Source: Lentzea terrae
GTDB taxonomy: Bacteria > Actinomycetota > Actinomycetes > Mycobacteriales > Pseudonocardiaceae
Reading direction: 5' to 3'
Assembly: GCF_003265345.1 (NCBI RefSeq)
Contig: NZ_QFWW01000036.1
Coordinates: 62,001 to 126,000 of the forward strand
Length of the DNA stretch: 64,000 bases
In this document: one piece after another, positions 1 through 8,512 of the stretch
How the letters are laid out: every line of letters starts with the position of its first letter
Position numbering within the stretch: position 1 is the first letter of the stretch
The notes under the pieces: generated by a model
What the model saw: the letters and a program-made list of their open reading frames with translations, nothing else
Database searches by the model: none
Told to the model about the DNA's origin: nothing
Position numbers and translations under genes: made by a program

Positions 1-103
1 CAGGGGGTGGGATCGAAGCGTTGGCGGACATGGCGGCGATCGCCAGGGGTACCGCGGCAATAAGCGCTGTCGTGGCCGCGAGGATGCGGCGGCGTTGCCT
101 CAT
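1..103 (-). CDS. N-terminus of a secreted protein (cut by window edge)
   Basis: Only the first 34 codons lie in the window. The ATG at 103 is preceded by a near-perfect ribosome binding site, AAGGAGGT (113-120 on the minus strand). The translation starts MRQRRR, followed by a hydrophobic run rich in Ala and Leu and a small-residue stretch (AMSANA) that looks like a signal-peptidase I site, so the product is secreted or surface-bound. The mature part is outside the window, so the function is unknown. The LacI/CebR-type palindrome at 142-155 suggests a sugar-responsive gene, for example a glycoside hydrolase or a sugar-binding protein; this is inference only. Confidence 0.75.
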   Translation of the reverse strand, partial: MRQRRRILAATTALIAAVPLAIAAMSANASIPPP

Positions 104-141
104 GCGCGAGTGACCTCCTTGTCACGGGTGCAGTCCATTTA

Positions 142-155
142 TGAGAGCGCTCTCA
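142..155. promoter_or_regulatory. LacI/CebR-type operator palindrome
   Basis: TGAGAGCGCTCTCA is a perfect 14-bp palindrome 39 bp upstream of the start codon at 103. It matches the LacI-family core AGCGCT and resembles the CebR box of streptomycetes (TGGGAGCGCTCCCA). A LacI-type repressor sensing a sugar probably binds here. No LacI gene is adjacent. Confidence 0.6.
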
Positions 156-226
156 CGGCGCGTGAACAAGCGGCCATCCGGAGTAACGGCCGGAGAAGTG
201 GCCGGTCACGCTGCGTCTCGTTTGGA

Positions 227-705
227 CTATTTCGCGTCGGCGTAGCACTGCACCGGTACGGCGTTCATGGGGACCGCACCGATGTTTTCGCCGAGCAGCT
301 ACTGGGTCGCCGCGCGGTCGGCGCCGATCGCCTCGGTAACGGTGCCCAGGCCAGCATGGGTTGTGCGCGATCGCCTGGTTGTGTGGATGGTGTGGGCGAT
401 CGGGCTGCTTGCGTCGGCGTTGTACAGCGCTTGTGTGGCGTTCATGGGGAACCGCACCGATGTTCACCGAGCAGGTACCGGGTCGCCTCGCGCCCGGCGC
501 TGATCGCCTCGGTAGCGGTGTCCACGCCGGCGAGTGGGTTGTGTGATCGCCTTGTTGCGCGGACGGTGTGGGCGATCGGGCTACTTTGCGTCGGCGTAGC
601 ACTGCACCGGTACGGCGTTCATGGGGAACCGCACCGATGTTTCGCCGAACAGCAACCGAGTCGCCTCACGTCCAGCGTCCGCGATCGCCTCGATCGCGGC
701 GTTCA
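227..705 (-). repeat. 177-bp tandem repeat derived from the 3' end of the DNA polymerase gene
   Basis: The last ~41 codons of the polymerase gene (about 581-705) plus a spacer are repeated twice more at 404-580 and 227-403. The landmark GCGTTCATGGGG occurs at 615, 438 and 261, exactly 177 bp (59 codons) apart. The spacer (ending GGTGTGGGCGATCGGG) is shared by the two outer copies. The middle copy has lost one base in the ACATCGG region and one near the stop. The outer copy has an internal TAG but keeps the coding sense of MNAVPVQCYADA. Neither copy has its own start, so they are decayed partial duplications. Homology between copies is clear by eye but imperfect. Confidence 0.85.
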
Positions 706-2224
706 CGTCCGCGCGCGGGCAGTGCACGAGCACCTCGTCGTGCTGGAAGAACACCAGGTGGGCGTCGGCGGGCAAACGGTTGCGCAGCACGCCGAGCAGC
801 GCCGCCGTCCAGTCCGCCGCGCTGCCCTGCACGACGAAGTTGCGGGTGAAGCGGCCCCAGTTTCGCGCCGCCTGCCGTGAGGAACTCGACACCTCGCCGG
901 CTTCGTCGGCGCCGCCAGTCAGCTCCTGCCACGCCGCGGACGGTGTGGGCGAGGTGCGGCCCAGCCGAGTGCGCACCATCCGGCCCTGCTCGCCGGCCAG
1001 AGCCGCTGCCTCAACGTAGCCCACGGCAACGGGAAACCTCTTGCGCAGCACGGCCAGCAGCGGGCCGGCCTCACCGGACGTGCCGCCGTACATCGCGGAC
1101 AGCATCGCGATCTTCGCGCGCGGGCGCTCGCCGGCGAACGAGTCTTCCGCGAGCGCCGCGTACAGGTCGTCGTCGCCGCAGACTTCCATCAGCCGCGCAT
1201 CCCCGGACAGGGCGGCGAGAATTCGCGGTTCGAGCTGCGAGGCGTCGGCTGCCACGAGGCACCAGCCGTCGTCGGCGATCACGGCCTGCCGCATCAGCTT
1301 CGGGATCTGCAACGCCGCACCGCCGCGCGACGCCCAGCGGCCTGACACCACGCCACCTACGACGTAGTCCGGGCGGAAGCGGCCGTCCTGCACCCACGCG
1401 TCGAGCCACGTCCAGCCATGTGCCACCCACAGCCGTGCGCGCTCTTTGTAGTCCAGCAACGGTTCCACTGCGGGGTGGTCGATCTTCTTCAGCACCCAGC
1501 GGCGCGCGGACGGGACTTCGATGCCGGCACGTGAGAACGCACGGACGATGCTCGCCGGCGCATCCGGGTTGATCTCGCGGCCGTCGAACGCCTCCTGGAT
1601 CTGGTCGACCAGGTCCTGCAACAACTTCGGTCGCGTGCCAGGGATCGGGCGCGGGCCGAGGACCTCCTCGAGGATCCGGTTGTGCACGTCCTCCCGCCAC
1701 GGCAACCCGTGGTGCGTCATCTCGGCGGCCACCAACGCGGACGCCGACTCCGCCGCGATCAGCAGTCCCAAACCAGGATTCCGTTGCTGCGAACGGTAAA
1801 CCAGCGACAACGCCGCCAGCTCGTCGGTGCCGCCCGGCAACTGCACCGGCTCCGGCGCGAACAACGTCAGCTCCACGTCCTTCTTGCGCGGCCCCAGATC
1901 GGCCGGCGCCGGCAGCCCGAGGACGCGCGCCAGCGCCGCGGGCAACTCGCGCGGCTCCCGGTGCCTGCCTTCGGAACCGAGCAGCAACGCCTCGGTCAGG
2001 TGCAGGTCCCAGCACCGGTCGACGCGCACGCCCGCGGTGAGCAGGTCCGGGTAGACCTCGGAGGTGTCGGCCCACACCCAGCGCGGTTTGTGGGCACGCT
2101 CCAGCGACGCGACGGCGGAGGCCAGGGACGGAGCTGACATCGCGGGACCGGCGGGTGTCCCGTCGTCGTGCAGCTTCTGCCACCGGCCCGCACCGTCCGC
2201 TTCCGGGACGAGGGCTACCAGCAC
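581..2224 (-). CDS. Family A DNA polymerase (3'-5' exonuclease-like/polymerase)
   Basis: DNA-directed DNA polymerase of the A (Pol I) family, in the short actinobacterial form without a 5' nuclease domain. The C-terminal half has motif A (VAADASQLEPR, about residue 325), a motif B stretch (KIAMLSAMYGG) and motif C (FQHDEV, about 494) with the metal-binding HDE. The N-terminal ~170 residues look like a degenerate exonuclease fold; I do not see a full set of exonuclease acidic residues. I chose the GTG at 2224 because homologues begin at about this point (VLVALVPEADG). The frame stays open to an ATG at 2320, but that extension looks non-coding. A likely role is gap filling or repair. The 3' end is the source of the tandem array downstream. 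Confidence 0.85.
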   Translation of the reverse strand: MLVALVPEADGAGRWQKLHDDGTPAGPAMSAPSLASAVASLERAHKPRWVWADTSEVYPDLLTAGVRVDRCWDLHLTEALLLGSEGRHREPRELPAALARVLGLPAPADLGPRKKDVELTLFAPEPVQLPGGTDELAALSLVYRSQQRNPGLGLLIAAESASALVAAEMTHHGLPWREDVHNRILEEVLGPRPIPGTRPKLLQDLVDQIQEAFDGREINPDAPASIVRAFSRAGIEVPSARRWVLKKIDHPAVEPLLDYKERARLWVAHGWTWLDAWVQDGRFRPDYVVGGVVSGRWASRGGAALQIPKLMRQAVIADDGWCLVAADASQLEPRILAALSGDARLMEVCGDDDLYAALAEDSFAGERPRAKIAMLSAMYGGTSGEAGPLLAVLRKRFPVAVGYVEAAALAGEQGRMVRTRLGRTSPTPSAAWQELTGGADEAGEVSSSSRQAARNWGRFTRNFVVQGSAADWTAALLGVLRNRLPADAHLVFFQHDEVLVHCPRADVNAAIEAIADAGREATRLLFGETSVRFPMNAVPVQCYADAK

Positions 2225-2373
2225 CCCCTGATTGTGCAGCGGAGGTCTGACAGTTTCAGTCCACGCTGAAGCCGAGAAACCGGGAAATGTACCGGGAAGA
2301 ATTGGAAGCCAAAGCAACAAACGCAGACTCTATGAATTCCCCCGAAATGCGCACACAAAAGGACATCTCCTAG

Positions 2374-2387
2374 TGGGAGCGCTGCCA
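2374..2387. promoter_or_regulatory. CebR-like operator (TGGGAGCGCTGCCA)
   Basis: It differs at one position from the CebR box TGGGAGCGCTCCCA. It lies 41 bp before the methyltransferase start and about 150 bp before the divergent polymerase start. A LacI-family factor is the likely ligand. A second short palindrome (GAGAGCTCTC, 2418-2427) overlaps the ribosome binding site of the methyltransferase. Confidence 0.45.
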
Positions 2388-2427
2388 CAGTGCGAACCAA
2401 AGGAACGCTCACCTTGGGAGAGCTCTC

Positions 2428-3342
2428 ATGACCAACGGCAACGCGGCCACCGGGCTGCGCGACCTCAACACCGGCATCCCCGACGCTGACCAGCTCAAAG
2501 GTGCCGTCTCGGCGGTCTACGACGACGTGGCCTCGTGGTCGCGGACCGGCGACTTCTGGAACTGGGGCATGCATTGCCCGGATCTGCTGAAAGAACTGAC
2601 CGATATTTGCCCGAACTTCAACGCGGGCGTCAGCGACACGTTCTCCGAGCAGCTCTACTATCAAACCCTCCAGGGTCTGCCATTCAGCAAAAACGACTTC
2701 AGGACCCTCAACGTGCTCGAGGTCGGCTGCGGCATGGGCGAGGGCCTGAACTTCCTCGCCCGGCTCGTCGACCCTGCCCGAGCGGTCGGCCTCGACCTCT
2801 CCGCGGCCGCCATCCGCAGGGCCAACGCCCTGCTCGCCCGCGGCGACCGGCTCGGCTACGTCGAGGGCGACGCCGAGCAACTGCCCTTCCAGGACGGCGA
2901 GTTCGACCTCGTCATCAACGTCGAGAGCTCGCACAACTACCCGGACGTCGAGCGGTTCTTCCGCGAGGTCGCCCGCGTGCTCAGGCCCGGCGGGCACTTC
3001 TCGATCATCGACGTGTTCGACGCCCGCTCAACCAAACGGTTCGGCGAACTGCAGGAGATCCAAGACTTCGCGTGGATCTACGAGCGCGACGTCACGGAGA
3101 ACGTGAAGAGCTCGATCCGCCGACGCATGGCACCAGGCAGCTTCTTCCGCAAGGAGTACGCCCGCAAGCAGATGCCCATGAGGGCACGGATCATCGGCGG
3201 CCTCGGCGGCGCGCACTACGCGGGCGCGGACTTCATCGGCCATCGCGACGCCCTCTCCAAGGTCCTGGAGCTGACCCGCATCCGCCCGAAGTTCGTCGCC
3301 GAGTACGAGAGCTACCGGCATCACCTCGCCCGACGCACCTGA
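2428..3342 (+). CDS. SAM-dependent methyltransferase, class I
   Basis: A 304-residue class I methyltransferase. Motif I is LEVGCGMGEG (about residues 97-106), followed by VGLDLS and GDAEQLPF, and the post-motif RVLRPGGHF. The segment NVESSHNYPD resembles the mycobacterial phenolphthiotriol/glycopeptidolipid O-methyltransferases (Rv2952 type), which suggests a lipid or small-molecule hydroxyl acceptor; the substrate is not known. The ATG at 2428 has GGGAG seven bases upstream. It is followed at 111 bp by the TPR ATPase gene and may be co-transcribed with it, although a small hairpin lies between them. A CebR-like box sits upstream, so sugar-linked control is possible. Confidence 0.85.
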   Translation: MTNGNAATGLRDLNTGIPDADQLKGAVSAVYDDVASWSRTGDFWNWGMHCPDLLKELTDICPNFNAGVSDTFSEQLYYQTLQGLPFSKNDFRTLNVLEVGCGMGEGLNFLARLVDPARAVGLDLSAAAIRRANALLARGDRLGYVEGDAEQLPFQDGEFDLVINVESSHNYPDVERFFREVARVLRPGGHFSIIDVFDARSTKRFGELQEIQDFAWIYERDVTENVKSSIRRRMAPGSFFRKEYARKQMPMRARIIGGLGGAHYAGADFIGHRDALSKVLELTRIRPKFVAEYESYRHHLARRT

Positions 3343-3345
3343 CCG

Positions 3346-3360
3346 TTGGAGGATCTCCAA
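3346..3360. terminator. Small stem-loop after the methyltransferase gene
   Basis: TTGGAG-GAT-CTCCAA has 6-bp arms and a 3-base loop, four bases after the stop codon. There is no U-tract, so it is at best a weak terminator or attenuator before the ATPase gene. Confidence 0.3.
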
Positions 3361-3453
3361 GCCAGTCAGCAAAGGAGTGAAGGAGAAACGGGAAGACTCC
3401 ACGATGGTGTGGTCTTCCTACCCCTGGCCTGACCGCAAGCCGACTATGAGGCT

Positions 3454-5880
3454 GTGGACCGAGCACTCAGCGTCGCCGCACTGCTGGACCCCACCCAACA
3501 GGTGGTCCCCTTTCACGGCAGAGAATCCGAGCTGGAAGCACTCACGCTCTGGCGCGACAGCCCCGCGCCACAAGCGTCTCTGCTGCTGCACGCACCGGCA
3601 GGCGCGGGCAAGACGAGGCTCCTCCAGCGCTTCCAGGAGGAGCGCCACGAGGGCCGCCTGCTGGTGATCGACGACGCCGACCGCCTCACCTGGAACGACA
3701 TCTTCGAAAGGCTGCAGGACACGCTCCGGCACGGACCGGCGCGCACGCGGGTGCTGCTGGCGGCGAGGACCACGGGCTGGTGGTGGTCCTCCACCCGCCA
3801 GCGCATCGCGGACTTCGACCACGAGGTCACCGATCTCGCGCTCGAACCGACCATGGAAGACCGCGCCGAGTCGTTCAGCCTCGCCTGCCGGCACTTCGCC
3901 AAGCAGCTCAACGTGACCGCGCCGGACGAGCCGCCGCCCAACATCGCCGGCGAGACCGTCCTCGACCTGCACCTGGCCGCGCTGACCGCGGTCCACGGCG
4001 ACCCCTGCGACGTCAACCGCACCCAGCTCATCCGCCAGCTCCTGAAACGCGACGACGGTCCCAAAAAAGGTCGCATCGCCGAGGACTGCCTCGCCGTCGC
4101 CACCCCGGACACCCCCGACCCGGACCTGCTCGCCCGCGCGGCGCAGCGCCACCCACACCTGATGCCCAAGCTCGACGAGGTCATCGCAAGGGACCCGAAG
4201 ATCGTGCTGGACCTGCAGCGCGACAGCCTCCGCAGCGCCGCCGAGATCGGCTCGTTCGCCACGCTCGAGCACATCGCCCGCCAGGTCTTCCGCGACGAGC
4301 GGTTCGCCGCCGACGCCATCCCCGCCATGCTCACGAGACGCCTCATCGAGCGCGCCCAGGACACCCTCGAACGCGCCGAGATGTACGGGATGCTCAGCGC
4401 CCGCACCGCACTCTGCGGTCTGCGCGAGGAAGCCGTCGAAGCGTCGAAGAACGAGGTCGAGTGCTACCGCGAGCTCGTCGAGCAGGACCGCGAGAACCGC
4501 CCGCTGCTCGCGGACTCGTTGGGAGACCTCGGCCTCAGGCTCATCGCCGTCCACCGCGCCGAGGAGGTCCTCCAGGTCTCGGAGGAGGCGATCCGGCTCT
4601 GGCACGAGATCGCGATCGACGACCCGGAGACGATCCCGCAGCTCGCCTCGGCGTTGGAGCAGATCAGCTACCGCTACCAGGCGCTCGGCCTGCCGGAACA
4701 GTCGATGGACGCCATCAGCCGCGCCACGCTGATGTACCAGGAGCTCGCGAAGACGCACCCCGCGCTGTTCCGCGTCGACTTCGCCAGGGTCGCGGCCACG
4801 GTGGCCCGCCGCTACCACGAGGAAGGCGAGCACACCTACGCCGCCGACTCCATGCAGCTCTCGATCGCGAACTGGCGCATCCTGGCTCAGGAAGACCCGC
4901 GCTACGAACCGGAACTGGCCCGCAACCTCGCCGCGGCCGGCAGCATGCTGGTCGAGCTGCGCCGGGCAGAGGCGGCGAGCGAGACGCTCAAGGAGGCCGT
5001 CGAGGTCTTCCGCCGGCTCGCCGTGGTGAACCCGCAGACGTTCCGGCCGGAGCTCGCGGACGCGTTGATGCGGCACAGTCAGGCGTTGCGCGACCTGTGC
5101 CAGGACCCGGACGCCAAGCTCACCGCGCAGGAAGCCGTGATGCTGTGGCGGGAGACCGGCGACCAGAAAGGCCTCGGCGCCGCACTGCTCAACGTCGTCA
5201 AGGTCGCCTTCGACTTCGACGCGGAACTGCTCGCGGCGCAGGAAGCCGTTGCGGTGTACCGGGAACTGGCGGCCGAGAACACCGTCTGGCACCAGGTCGA
5301 CGTCGCCATCGCCCTGGCCGCGCTCACCGAACAGCAGCTCATCCACGACGAGATCGACCACGCGCTCACCAGCACCAAGGAACTGTTCGACATCGTGCGG
5401 CGGCTGCCGTCGCAGCTCATCGACTTCTTCGGGATCAAGCTCGCGCTCGCCATGCAGCCCATGACGGCCACACTGTCCGAAATGGAGTATCACGCGCACG
5501 CGCTGGAGTCGTCCGAGCTGATGCTGGACATCTGGCGGGCGCACAAGGACAAGTCGCCCGGCGCCTACATCGGGGCACTGCAGCAGCACGCGTGCAAGCT
5601 CCGCGCCGCGGGACGACGGGTGGAAGCCAGGAACACGGCGCACACGGCCGTGGTGCTGTGGCACCTGACGGGCAAGGACCTGGACCAGGAACCCGGTTAC
5701 GCCGACACGCTCACGATCTACGCCCGACTGTGCGCGGAGACGAAGTACCAGCTGCAGAAAGCACTCCGGCTCACCCACCGCGCGGTGGAGATCATGCGCG
5801 CGGTGGGCGAGCCGGTGAAGCTGGAGTTCGCTCTGGAAACGGCCGAGGCGCTCAGCTCTTCGTCAGCAGCGACCGCATGA
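3454..5880 (+). CDS. STAND-like P-loop ATPase with TPR repeats
   Basis: An 808-residue protein. A Walker A (HAPAGAGKTRL, about residues 46-56) and a Walker B (LLVIDDADRL) mark an N-terminal NTPase of the STAND/AAA type. From about residue 300 the chain is helical with repeated ~34-residue units (for example AVEVFRRLA, AVAVYRELA, EEAIRLWHE) typical of tetratricopeptide repeats. Such proteins usually act as ATP-driven signalling scaffolds; the trigger here is unknown. GTG 3454 is the first start in frame but has only a weak GAGG before it. The preceding frame reads SSYPWPDRKP, and one extra base near 3440 would join it to DYEAVDRALS. A frameshift, or a sequence error, is therefore possible and the true start may be ATG 3404. 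The 3' end overlaps the convergent proline dehydrogenase gene by 29 bp. Confidence 0.75.
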   Translation: MDRALSVAALLDPTQQVVPFHGRESELEALTLWRDSPAPQASLLLHAPAGAGKTRLLQRFQEERHEGRLLVIDDADRLTWNDIFERLQDTLRHGPARTRVLLAARTTGWWWSSTRQRIADFDHEVTDLALEPTMEDRAESFSLACRHFAKQLNVTAPDEPPPNIAGETVLDLHLAALTAVHGDPCDVNRTQLIRQLLKRDDGPKKGRIAEDCLAVATPDTPDPDLLARAAQRHPHLMPKLDEVIARDPKIVLDLQRDSLRSAAEIGSFATLEHIARQVFRDERFAADAIPAMLTRRLIERAQDTLERAEMYGMLSARTALCGLREEAVEASKNEVECYRELVEQDRENRPLLADSLGDLGLRLIAVHRAEEVLQVSEEAIRLWHEIAIDDPETIPQLASALEQISYRYQALGLPEQSMDAISRATLMYQELAKTHPALFRVDFARVAATVARRYHEEGEHTYAADSMQLSIANWRILAQEDPRYEPELARNLAAAGSMLVELRRAEAASETLKEAVEVFRRLAVVNPQTFRPELADALMRHSQALRDLCQDPDAKLTAQEAVMLWRETGDQKGLGAALLNVVKVAFDFDAELLAAQEAVAVYRELAAENTVWHQVDVAIALAALTEQQLIHDEIDHALTSTKELFDIVRRLPSQLIDFFGIKLALAMQPMTATLSEMEYHAHALESSELMLDIWRAHKDKSPGAYIGALQQHACKLRAAGRRVEARNTAHTAVVLWHLTGKDLDQEPGYADTLTIYARLCAETKYQLQKALRLTHRAVEIMRAVGEPVKLEFALETAEALSSSSAATA

Positions 5881-6775
5881 AGAACGCCACGTTGGCCGGA
5901 CGCTCCGCCAGCCGCCGCATGAAGTAGCCGTACCACTCGTCGCCGTACGGGACGTACACGCGCATCCGGTTGCCTTCACCAGCGATCCGGCGCTGCTCCT
6001 CCGGCCGGATGCCGTACAGCATCTGGAACTCGTAGGAGTCCTTCGACCGCGACGAAGCCAGGTCGGCGGCGATCGCGATCAGGCGCGGGTCGTGCGAGGC
6101 CACCATCGGGTAGCCCTGTCCCTCCATCAGCACCTTGAGGCACCGCACGTACGACAGGTCGACGTCGTGCTTGTCCTGGCACGCAACGGAAGCAGGCTCC
6201 TGGTAGGCGCCCTTGCACAGCCGCACGCGCGAACCGGCGTAGGCCAGGTCGCGGCAGTCCTGCTCGGTGCGCCGCAAGTACGCCTGCAGCACCGCACCCA
6301 CCCACGGGAAGTCCACCCGCAGCTCACGCAGGATGCCCAGCGTGGAGTCCGTGGTGGTGTGGTCCTCCATGTCCAGCGTCACGGTCGTGCCGACGACAGC
6401 GGCGGCCGAGCAGATCCGCCGGGCGTTCTCCAGCGCGATCTTCTCGCCGTCGATCGCCAGCGACTGGCCGACCGCGGACAGCTTGACCGACACCTCGGCG
6501 CCGTCAGTGAGCCCGTGCGACTCCAACCGCGCGAGCAACGTCAGGTACGCCTCGACGGTGTCGTTGGCCTGAGACTCCTCGACGGTGTCCTCACCGAGGT
6601 GGTCGAGCGTGACCAACCGGCCGTCGGCGAGCACCTCGGCGGTCGCGCGGATCGCCGCATCCACGTCGTCACCCGCTACGAACCGCTCGACGACCGGCCG
6701 GGTCAGCGGCGTCGACTCGACGAGCTTTCGTGTTCCCCTGGAACGAGAAGCGAGAAGAAGGCTGTTGCGCAGCAT
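5852..6775 (-). CDS. Proline dehydrogenase (monofunctional)
   Basis: A 307-residue FAD enzyme that oxidises L-proline to delta-1-pyrroline-5-carboxylate, the first step of proline catabolism. It is the separate actinobacterial/Bacillus-type PRODH, not the large bifunctional PutA. Family signatures are VTLDMEDHT, the barrel strand RLCKGAYQEP, and the C-terminal YGIRPEEQRR and VPYGDEWYGY, which form the substrate pocket. The ATG at 6775 shares one base with the stop codon of the upstream pruA gene (TGATG), so the two are translationally coupled and in one operon. The 3' end overlaps the convergent ATPase gene. The divergent PucR-type gene beyond pruA is the probable regulator. Confidence 0.92.
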   Translation of the reverse strand: MLRNSLLLASRSRGTRKLVESTPLTRPVVERFVAGDDVDAAIRATAEVLADGRLVTLDHLGEDTVEESQANDTVEAYLTLLARLESHGLTDGAEVSVKLSAVGQSLAIDGEKIALENARRICSAAAVVGTTVTLDMEDHTTTDSTLGILRELRVDFPWVGAVLQAYLRRTEQDCRDLAYAGSRVRLCKGAYQEPASVACQDKHDVDLSYVRCLKVLMEGQGYPMVASHDPRLIAIAADLASSRSKDSYEFQMLYGIRPEEQRRIAGEGNRMRVYVPYGDEWYGYFMRRLAERPANVAFFMRSLLTKS

Positions 6776-8403
6776 CACGCCCCCTGGTGCGGGTGCAGGT
6801 GGTTGGTGGGCGCCGCGAAGGTCTCCTTGATGGAGCGCGGGCTGACCCAGCGGAGCAGGTTGTGGACCGACCCCGCCTTGTCGTTCGTGCCGGACGCACG
6901 GCCGCCGCCGAACGGCTGCTGACCCACGACGGCACCGGTCGGCTTGTCGTTGACGTAGAAGTTGCCGGCGGCGAACCGCAGCTCCTCCTGCGCGTGCGCC
7001 ACGGCAGCGCGGTCGCGGGCGATGATCGAGCCGGTCAGACCGTACGGCGCCGCGCTCTCCATCTGCTTGAGCACGGTCAGGTAGTCGGCGTCCTCGAAGA
7101 CGTGCACCGCGAGCACCGGACCGAAGAACTCGGTGGTGAACACGGAGTTCGCCGGGGCGGAGCCGAGCAGCACGGTCGGGCGGACGAAGAAGCCGTCCGA
7201 GTCGTCCGCGGTGCCACCGGCGGCGATCTCCAGCGAGGAGTCCGCACGGGCGGCCTGCAGCACGCCTGACAGCTTGTCGAACGAACGGCGGTCGATCACC
7301 GCGCCACCGAAGTTCGAGAAGTCGGTGACGTCGCCGTAGGTCAGCGCCTCGACCTCCGCCAGGAACTGGTCCTTGATCTTGTTCCACACCGAGCGCGGCA
7401 CGTAGGCGCGCGACGCGGCGGAGCACTTCTGGCCCTGGTACTCGAACGCACCGCGGATCATGGCGACGCGCAGCACGTCCGGGTCGGCCGACGGGTGCGC
7501 CAGGATGAAGTCCTTGCCACCGGTCTCGCCGACGATCCGCGGGTACGAGCGGTAGTTGGCGATGTTCGCGCCGACCTGCGCCCACAGCTTCTGGAACGTC
7601 GCGGTGGAGCCGGTGAAGTGGATGCCAGCGAGGTCGGGGGAGTTCAGCGCCACCTCGGACACGGCCAGGCCGTCACCGGGCAGCAGGTTGATCACGCCGG
7701 GCGGCATGCCCGCCTCTTCCAGCAGCCGCATGGTGAGGTGCGCGGCGAACGACTGGGTCGGCGACGGCTTCCACAGCACCACGTTGCCCATCAGCGCGGG
7801 CGCGGTCGGCAGGTTGCCGGCGATGGCGGTGAAGTTGAACGGCGTGATCGCGTAGACGAAGCCCTCAAGCGGACGGTGGTCCGTGCGGTTCCACACGCCG
7901 GGGGAGGAGATCGGCTGCTCGCTCAGCAGGTTGCGGGCGAACTGCACGTTGAAGCGCCAGAAGTCGATCAGCTCGCACGCGGAGTCGATCTCGGCCTGGA
8001 TGGCGGTCTTCGACTGGCCGAGCATCGTCGCGGCGTTGAGCGTCTGCCGCCACGGACCGGCGAGCAGGTCGGCGGCGCGCAGCAGGATGGCCGCGCGGTC
8101 GTCGAACGACATCGCGCGCCACGCCGGGGCAGCCTCGCGGGCCGCGCGCACGGCGTCCTGGGTGTCCTGCTGGGTCGCGCCGGCCAGGGTGCCGAGGACC
8201 GAGCGGTGGTTGTGCGGCTGGACGACGTCGAAACGCTGTCCGCCACCCATGCGCTGCTCGCCACCGATGGTCAAGGTCAGCTCGAGCGGCTCCTTCTGCA
8301 GCTCGGCCAGCTTGGCCTGCAGTTCCGCGCGCTCCGGGGTACCGGGGGCGTACTGCAGCACCGGCTCGTTGACCGGGGCGGGAACCTGGGTGACAGCGTC
8401 CAC
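6775..8403 (-). CDS. pruA: L-glutamate gamma-semialdehyde dehydrogenase (P5C dehydrogenase)
   Basis: A 542-residue NAD-dependent aldehyde dehydrogenase that converts glutamate semialdehyde to glutamate, the second step of proline use. The general base is in VGETGGKDF (about residue 291), the nucleophile Cys in QGQKCSAASR (about 324), and the NAD-fold motif is FTGSTAT. Length fits the 1-pyrroline-5-carboxylate dehydrogenase family. The GTG start at 8403 has AGAGGAG ten bases upstream. It is the first gene of the operon with proline dehydrogenase and is transcribed divergently from a PucR regulator across a 109-bp promoter region. The glutamate formed can feed the large glutamate dehydrogenase at 52.4 kb. 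Confidence 0.95.
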   Translation of the reverse strand: MDAVTQVPAPVNEPVLQYAPGTPERAELQAKLAELQKEPLELTLTIGGEQRMGGGQRFDVVQPHNHRSVLGTLAGATQQDTQDAVRAAREAAPAWRAMSFDDRAAILLRAADLLAGPWRQTLNAATMLGQSKTAIQAEIDSACELIDFWRFNVQFARNLLSEQPISSPGVWNRTDHRPLEGFVYAITPFNFTAIAGNLPTAPALMGNVVLWKPSPTQSFAAHLTMRLLEEAGMPPGVINLLPGDGLAVSEVALNSPDLAGIHFTGSTATFQKLWAQVGANIANYRSYPRIVGETGGKDFILAHPSADPDVLRVAMIRGAFEYQGQKCSAASRAYVPRSVWNKIKDQFLAEVEALTYGDVTDFSNFGGAVIDRRSFDKLSGVLQAARADSSLEIAAGGTADDSDGFFVRPTVLLGSAPANSVFTTEFFGPVLAVHVFEDADYLTVLKQMESAAPYGLTGSIIARDRAAVAHAQEELRFAAGNFYVNDKPTGAVVGQQPFGGGRASGTNDKAGSVHNLLRWVSPRSIKETFAAPTNHLHPHQGA

Positions 8404-8512
8404 TCGGCAACTCCTCTTTGAGATGGGGTGCCCAAACCGTAAGTCCGACGCTCTGTCCGCCTGTTGTGCGACCGGCCAAGATTCACCGGGTCAGATGTAC
8501 GATCGAACAACC

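Noticed and set aside
153..602. A 149-codon gene in the repeat region
   Set aside because: It is an off-frame reading across the decayed 3' copies of the polymerase gene, with no ribosome binding site.
3418..5778. A 786-codon minus-strand frame opposite the TPR ATPase
   Set aside because: Composition is typical antisense; the plus strand has Walker motifs and TPRs.
5852..7585. Proline dehydrogenase extended to a 577-residue fusion
   Set aside because: The extra N-terminal part is an out-of-frame reading of pruA. The real start at 6775 is coupled to the pruA stop and gives a normal-length enzyme.
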